Shown here: piece after piece, positions 52,161 to 53,816 of the stretch | Numbering within the stretch: position 1 is the first letter of the stretch | How the letters are laid out: every line of letters starts with the position of its first letter | Assembly: GCA_018456245.1 (NCBI GenBank) | Contig: JAGYHQ010000006.1 | Span: 1 to 53,816, forward strand | Direction of reading: 5' to 3' | DNA length: 53,816 nt | From: Tenacibaculum sp. | GTDB lineage: Bacteria; Bacteroidota; Bacteroidia; Flavobacteriales; Flavobacteriaceae | Position numbers and translations under genes: made by a program | The notes under the pieces: model-generated | Databases searched by the model: none | What the model was told of the DNA's origin: nothing | Seen by the model: only the letters and a program-made list of their open reading frames with translations

Positions 52161-53083
52161 TTATTTGTTAAGTGTAGATTTTTTAAAGTAATTGTCAATT
52201 TCTATATCTTCACTTTTAAATATTTTTTCTAACTTAGGTTTATCAAGTATAGTTTTTAGAGTTAATCTACAAATGCTATCTAACATTGATATATTACTTA
52301 ACAGTTTATTTTCTTTTTTCAACGTTGATGAGTCAAATGTATTTCCATGAATGATATTAGAACGATATTCGTAAGCCTTATAAATATACGATTTTACGTT
52401 TGGAATTTTTCCTTCAATGATATTTTCTATTCTATTTGCAAGTGAACGAGTTATATTATTTGTTTGGGTTGTTAATAAAGCTTCAAGAGATGTGCAAAAA
52501 AGAGTGTATTTTACTCCAATATCTGGAATCAATCTAGCTCCATTAATAAAGTACAAGGATCTAGCTAACCTATTTGATTCAGGAGTTAATTCTGAATATT
52601 TAAAATGATTATTATTAGTCATTAATGAATTGATTTTTTTATAGTAAGGAATAGAAGCTTCTAATTCACTAATTGAGTAATTAGTGATTTCTTTTTCTCC
52701 TTTATTGTTAGAATTTATTTGAGCAATAAAATTGGAAAAAAAATTAGTATCATTTTTATAAGATAAATATCCTAGTTCTTTGTAAATACTGTTGTCTTTT
52801 ATAAGCCAAAGAGCATTTATAAAATTATCAGTAAGAAATAAAAATCGTGTAATAGATCAAATTTGTTTTTGTCTGTTACGTTATCTTCGATATTAGCAAA
52901 AGCTAAAACTTTATTTTTGAGAATTGATTGATATTCTAATCCTCCAATTGCAGGTAGAGTTTTTTCTATTATAGTATTTTTTAGTTTAACAGAAGATGTT
53001 AAGTAAAATCCTTCTTCTATTTCAAATTGATGAATGTCTGAGTTTAGATTTATTAAAGATGTAAATAGTTTTGCAGTTTTCAT
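52161..53083 (-). pseudogene. frameshifted gene for a HEPN (Apea-like) domain protein
   Basis: Two minus-strand frames belong to one protein of about 306 residues. Frame 1 (ATG 53083) reads MKTAKLFTSLINLNSDIHQ.. to KFDLLHDFYF and stops at 52817. From about 52835 the other frame continues without stop: LTDNFINALWLIKDNSIYKELGY..ITNYSISELEASIPYY..NHFKYSELTPESNRLARSLYFI.., ending at 52161. A single missing T in the T5 run near 52833 explains the break. The C-terminal part contains YTLFCTSLEALLT, then AYEYRSNIIHG, the Arg-x4-His signature of HEPN/Apea-like domains (often RNase or accessory proteins). No partner toxin-antitoxin gene is adjacent. Pseudogene or sequence error. Confidence 0.65.
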
Positions 53084-53184
53084 AAGTCATATCTAAAATT
53101 TATGTATTTTACGATTGCAGAAGAAGGTAAAATAATGTCTCTGGAGCTTCTAAGTTTTTGTGGTTATCTTTATATTTTTGAATA

Positions 53185-53816
53185 TTATTTACGCCCCTGT
53201 TTAAACAAAAATTCTTTTTCTTCCTTGGTTAAAGAATCATAGCCTGATTTACTAATTTTATCTAAAATAATATCAATTTGCTTTTGTTTTTCGTTTTTTT
53301 GATTATTGTTTTTAGGTTGTTTTTTATTGGTTTTATAAACAGTTTTTAAGTTTGTTTTTTTCTTTTTAAAAAAGCTAAACAAATCAATTTTTTTGTTGCT
53401 TACTTGGGTTACATATAAAAAACCGAATAAAGCACCACCAAGGTGTGCAAGATGTCCGCCAGCATTATTGCCTGATAATTGTAAAAGGTCTAAAAGCACC
53501 CACATTAAAGCAATATGTAATAATTTAACATAGCCTATAAATCTAAATTTTAATTGGTAATTAGGCATATAAGTAGCAATTCCTATTAAAATAGCTGAAA
53601 CTCCTGCTGATGCCCCAACTAAATTAGTATTTTGTTCTTGTAAAAGAGGAATGTAAGTATATCCTAAAATAAATGATATACCGCCAAAAATAGTTCCTAA
53701 GATATAAAAGTTTAGCAATTGTTTAGGAGTAAAATATTCTACGAATAAATTTCCGATAAAAAATAATGCAATTAAATTGAATAATATGTGTAAAAATCCA
53801 CTATGTAAAAATCCGT
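53185..53816 (-). CDS. rhomboid-family intramembrane serine protease (5' part outside the window)
   Basis: The frame is open to the edge of the window (210 complete codons seen). From the edge: GFLHSGFLHILFNLIALFFIGNLF, the rhomboid H-x4-H-x3-N motif on TM2; a further helix; the catalytic serine in VGASAGVSAIL (GxSx); and the catalytic histidine in NAGGHLAHLGGALFGF. A Lys/Asn-rich cytosolic tail of about 60 residues follows, with EKEFLFKQGRK at the end. The protease cuts membrane proteins inside the bilayer; its targets are unknown. An apparent start at 53718 is internal and is not used. Confidence 0.92.
   Translation of the reverse strand, partial: GFLHSGFLHILFNLIALFFIGNLFVEYFTPKQLLNFYILGTIFGGISFILGYTYIPLLQEQNTNLVGASAGVSAILIGIATYMPNYQLKFRFIGYVKLLHIALMWVLLDLLQLSGNNAGGHLAHLGGALFGFLYVTQVSNKKIDLFSFFKKKKTNLKTVYKTNKKQPKNNNQKNEKQKQIDIILDKISKSGYDSLTKEEKEFLFKQGRK

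Noticed and set aside
1..53816. CRISPR array, prophage, toxin-antitoxin pair, or a new defence island
   Set aside because: No spaced direct repeats, phage structural genes or clustered accessory genes were seen; gene content is conserved housekeeping plus transport.

Overview
This is an ordinary stretch of chromosome from a member of the Bacteroidota, most likely Flavobacteriaceae. The DNA is very A+T-rich by eye. Leaders are A-rich without clear Shine-Dalgarno sites. Many start regions carry the Bacteroidota promoter hallmark TAnnTTTG (-7), and the best ones also have an upstream TTG (-33). The protein families agree: SusC-type N-terminal domains on TonB receptors, a type IX secretion (T9SS) sorting domain, a TPR/OmpA protein of the T9SS-associated kind, an OstA-like protein, and lipoproteins with an acidic stretch after the lipobox cysteine. 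I cannot name genus or species.

Layout. 1-1400: a possible small RNA unit, a small lipoprotein and a DUF4298 protein. 1404-6781: an iron/siderophore-type uptake cluster on the minus strand (substrate-binding lipoprotein, FecCD permease, ATPase, TonB receptor). 6975-15335: pepD, recR, tRNA-Gly(UCC), pheT, a broken membrane-protein gene and valS. 15475-20885, plus strand: a DUF1573 protein, an SPOUT rRNA methyltransferase, rel/spoT, a Fur-family regulator and purA. 20939-26370, minus strand: a compact series ddl, coaD, STAS-like protein, a sorting-domain-only protein, rnz, dgkA and an LtaS-like phosphatase/transferase. 26516-28124: PASTA protein and rluD, followed by the decayed remains of a YdjM-type hydrolase. 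28644-29840: a probably highly expressed porin. 30248-35801: a TetR-controlled TolC/HlyD/ABC-2 export operon with no ATPase gene. 35815-36792: a broken IS982-family element. 36951-45256: OmpA/TPR protein, queE, a HerA-like ATPase, a lipoprotein, an acyl-CoA synthetase and fumarylacetoacetase. 45300-53816: TonB-type barrel receptor, a class III aminotransferase ending early at a poly-C tract, OstA-like protein, a group II decarboxylase, a frameshifted HEPN-like gene and a partial rhomboid protease.

How the genes work together. The two clearest functional units are the iron-uptake cluster (outer membrane receptor, periplasmic binding, inner membrane import; the Fur-family gene at 19104 is a plausible controller) and the TetR export operon (repressor, outer-membrane channel, adaptor, two membrane subunits). 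The rest is housekeeping: translation (pheT, valS, rluD, rlmB-like, tRNA), stringent response, envelope building (ddl, dgkA, OstA) and cofactors (coaD, queE).

I found no CRISPR array, prophage or convincing new multi-gene system. The observations I would look at again are an extracellular-loop insertion of glycine/lysine heptads in the TolC protein, the export operon without an ATPase, a stand-alone T9SS sorting domain coupled to rnz, a clean operator next to the tetR promoter, and an unusual number of genes broken by single-base indels in homopolymers (12581-12587, 47888-47896, about 52833). The last may be genuine decay or phase variation, or may be assembly error, and this must be settled before those genes are called dead.
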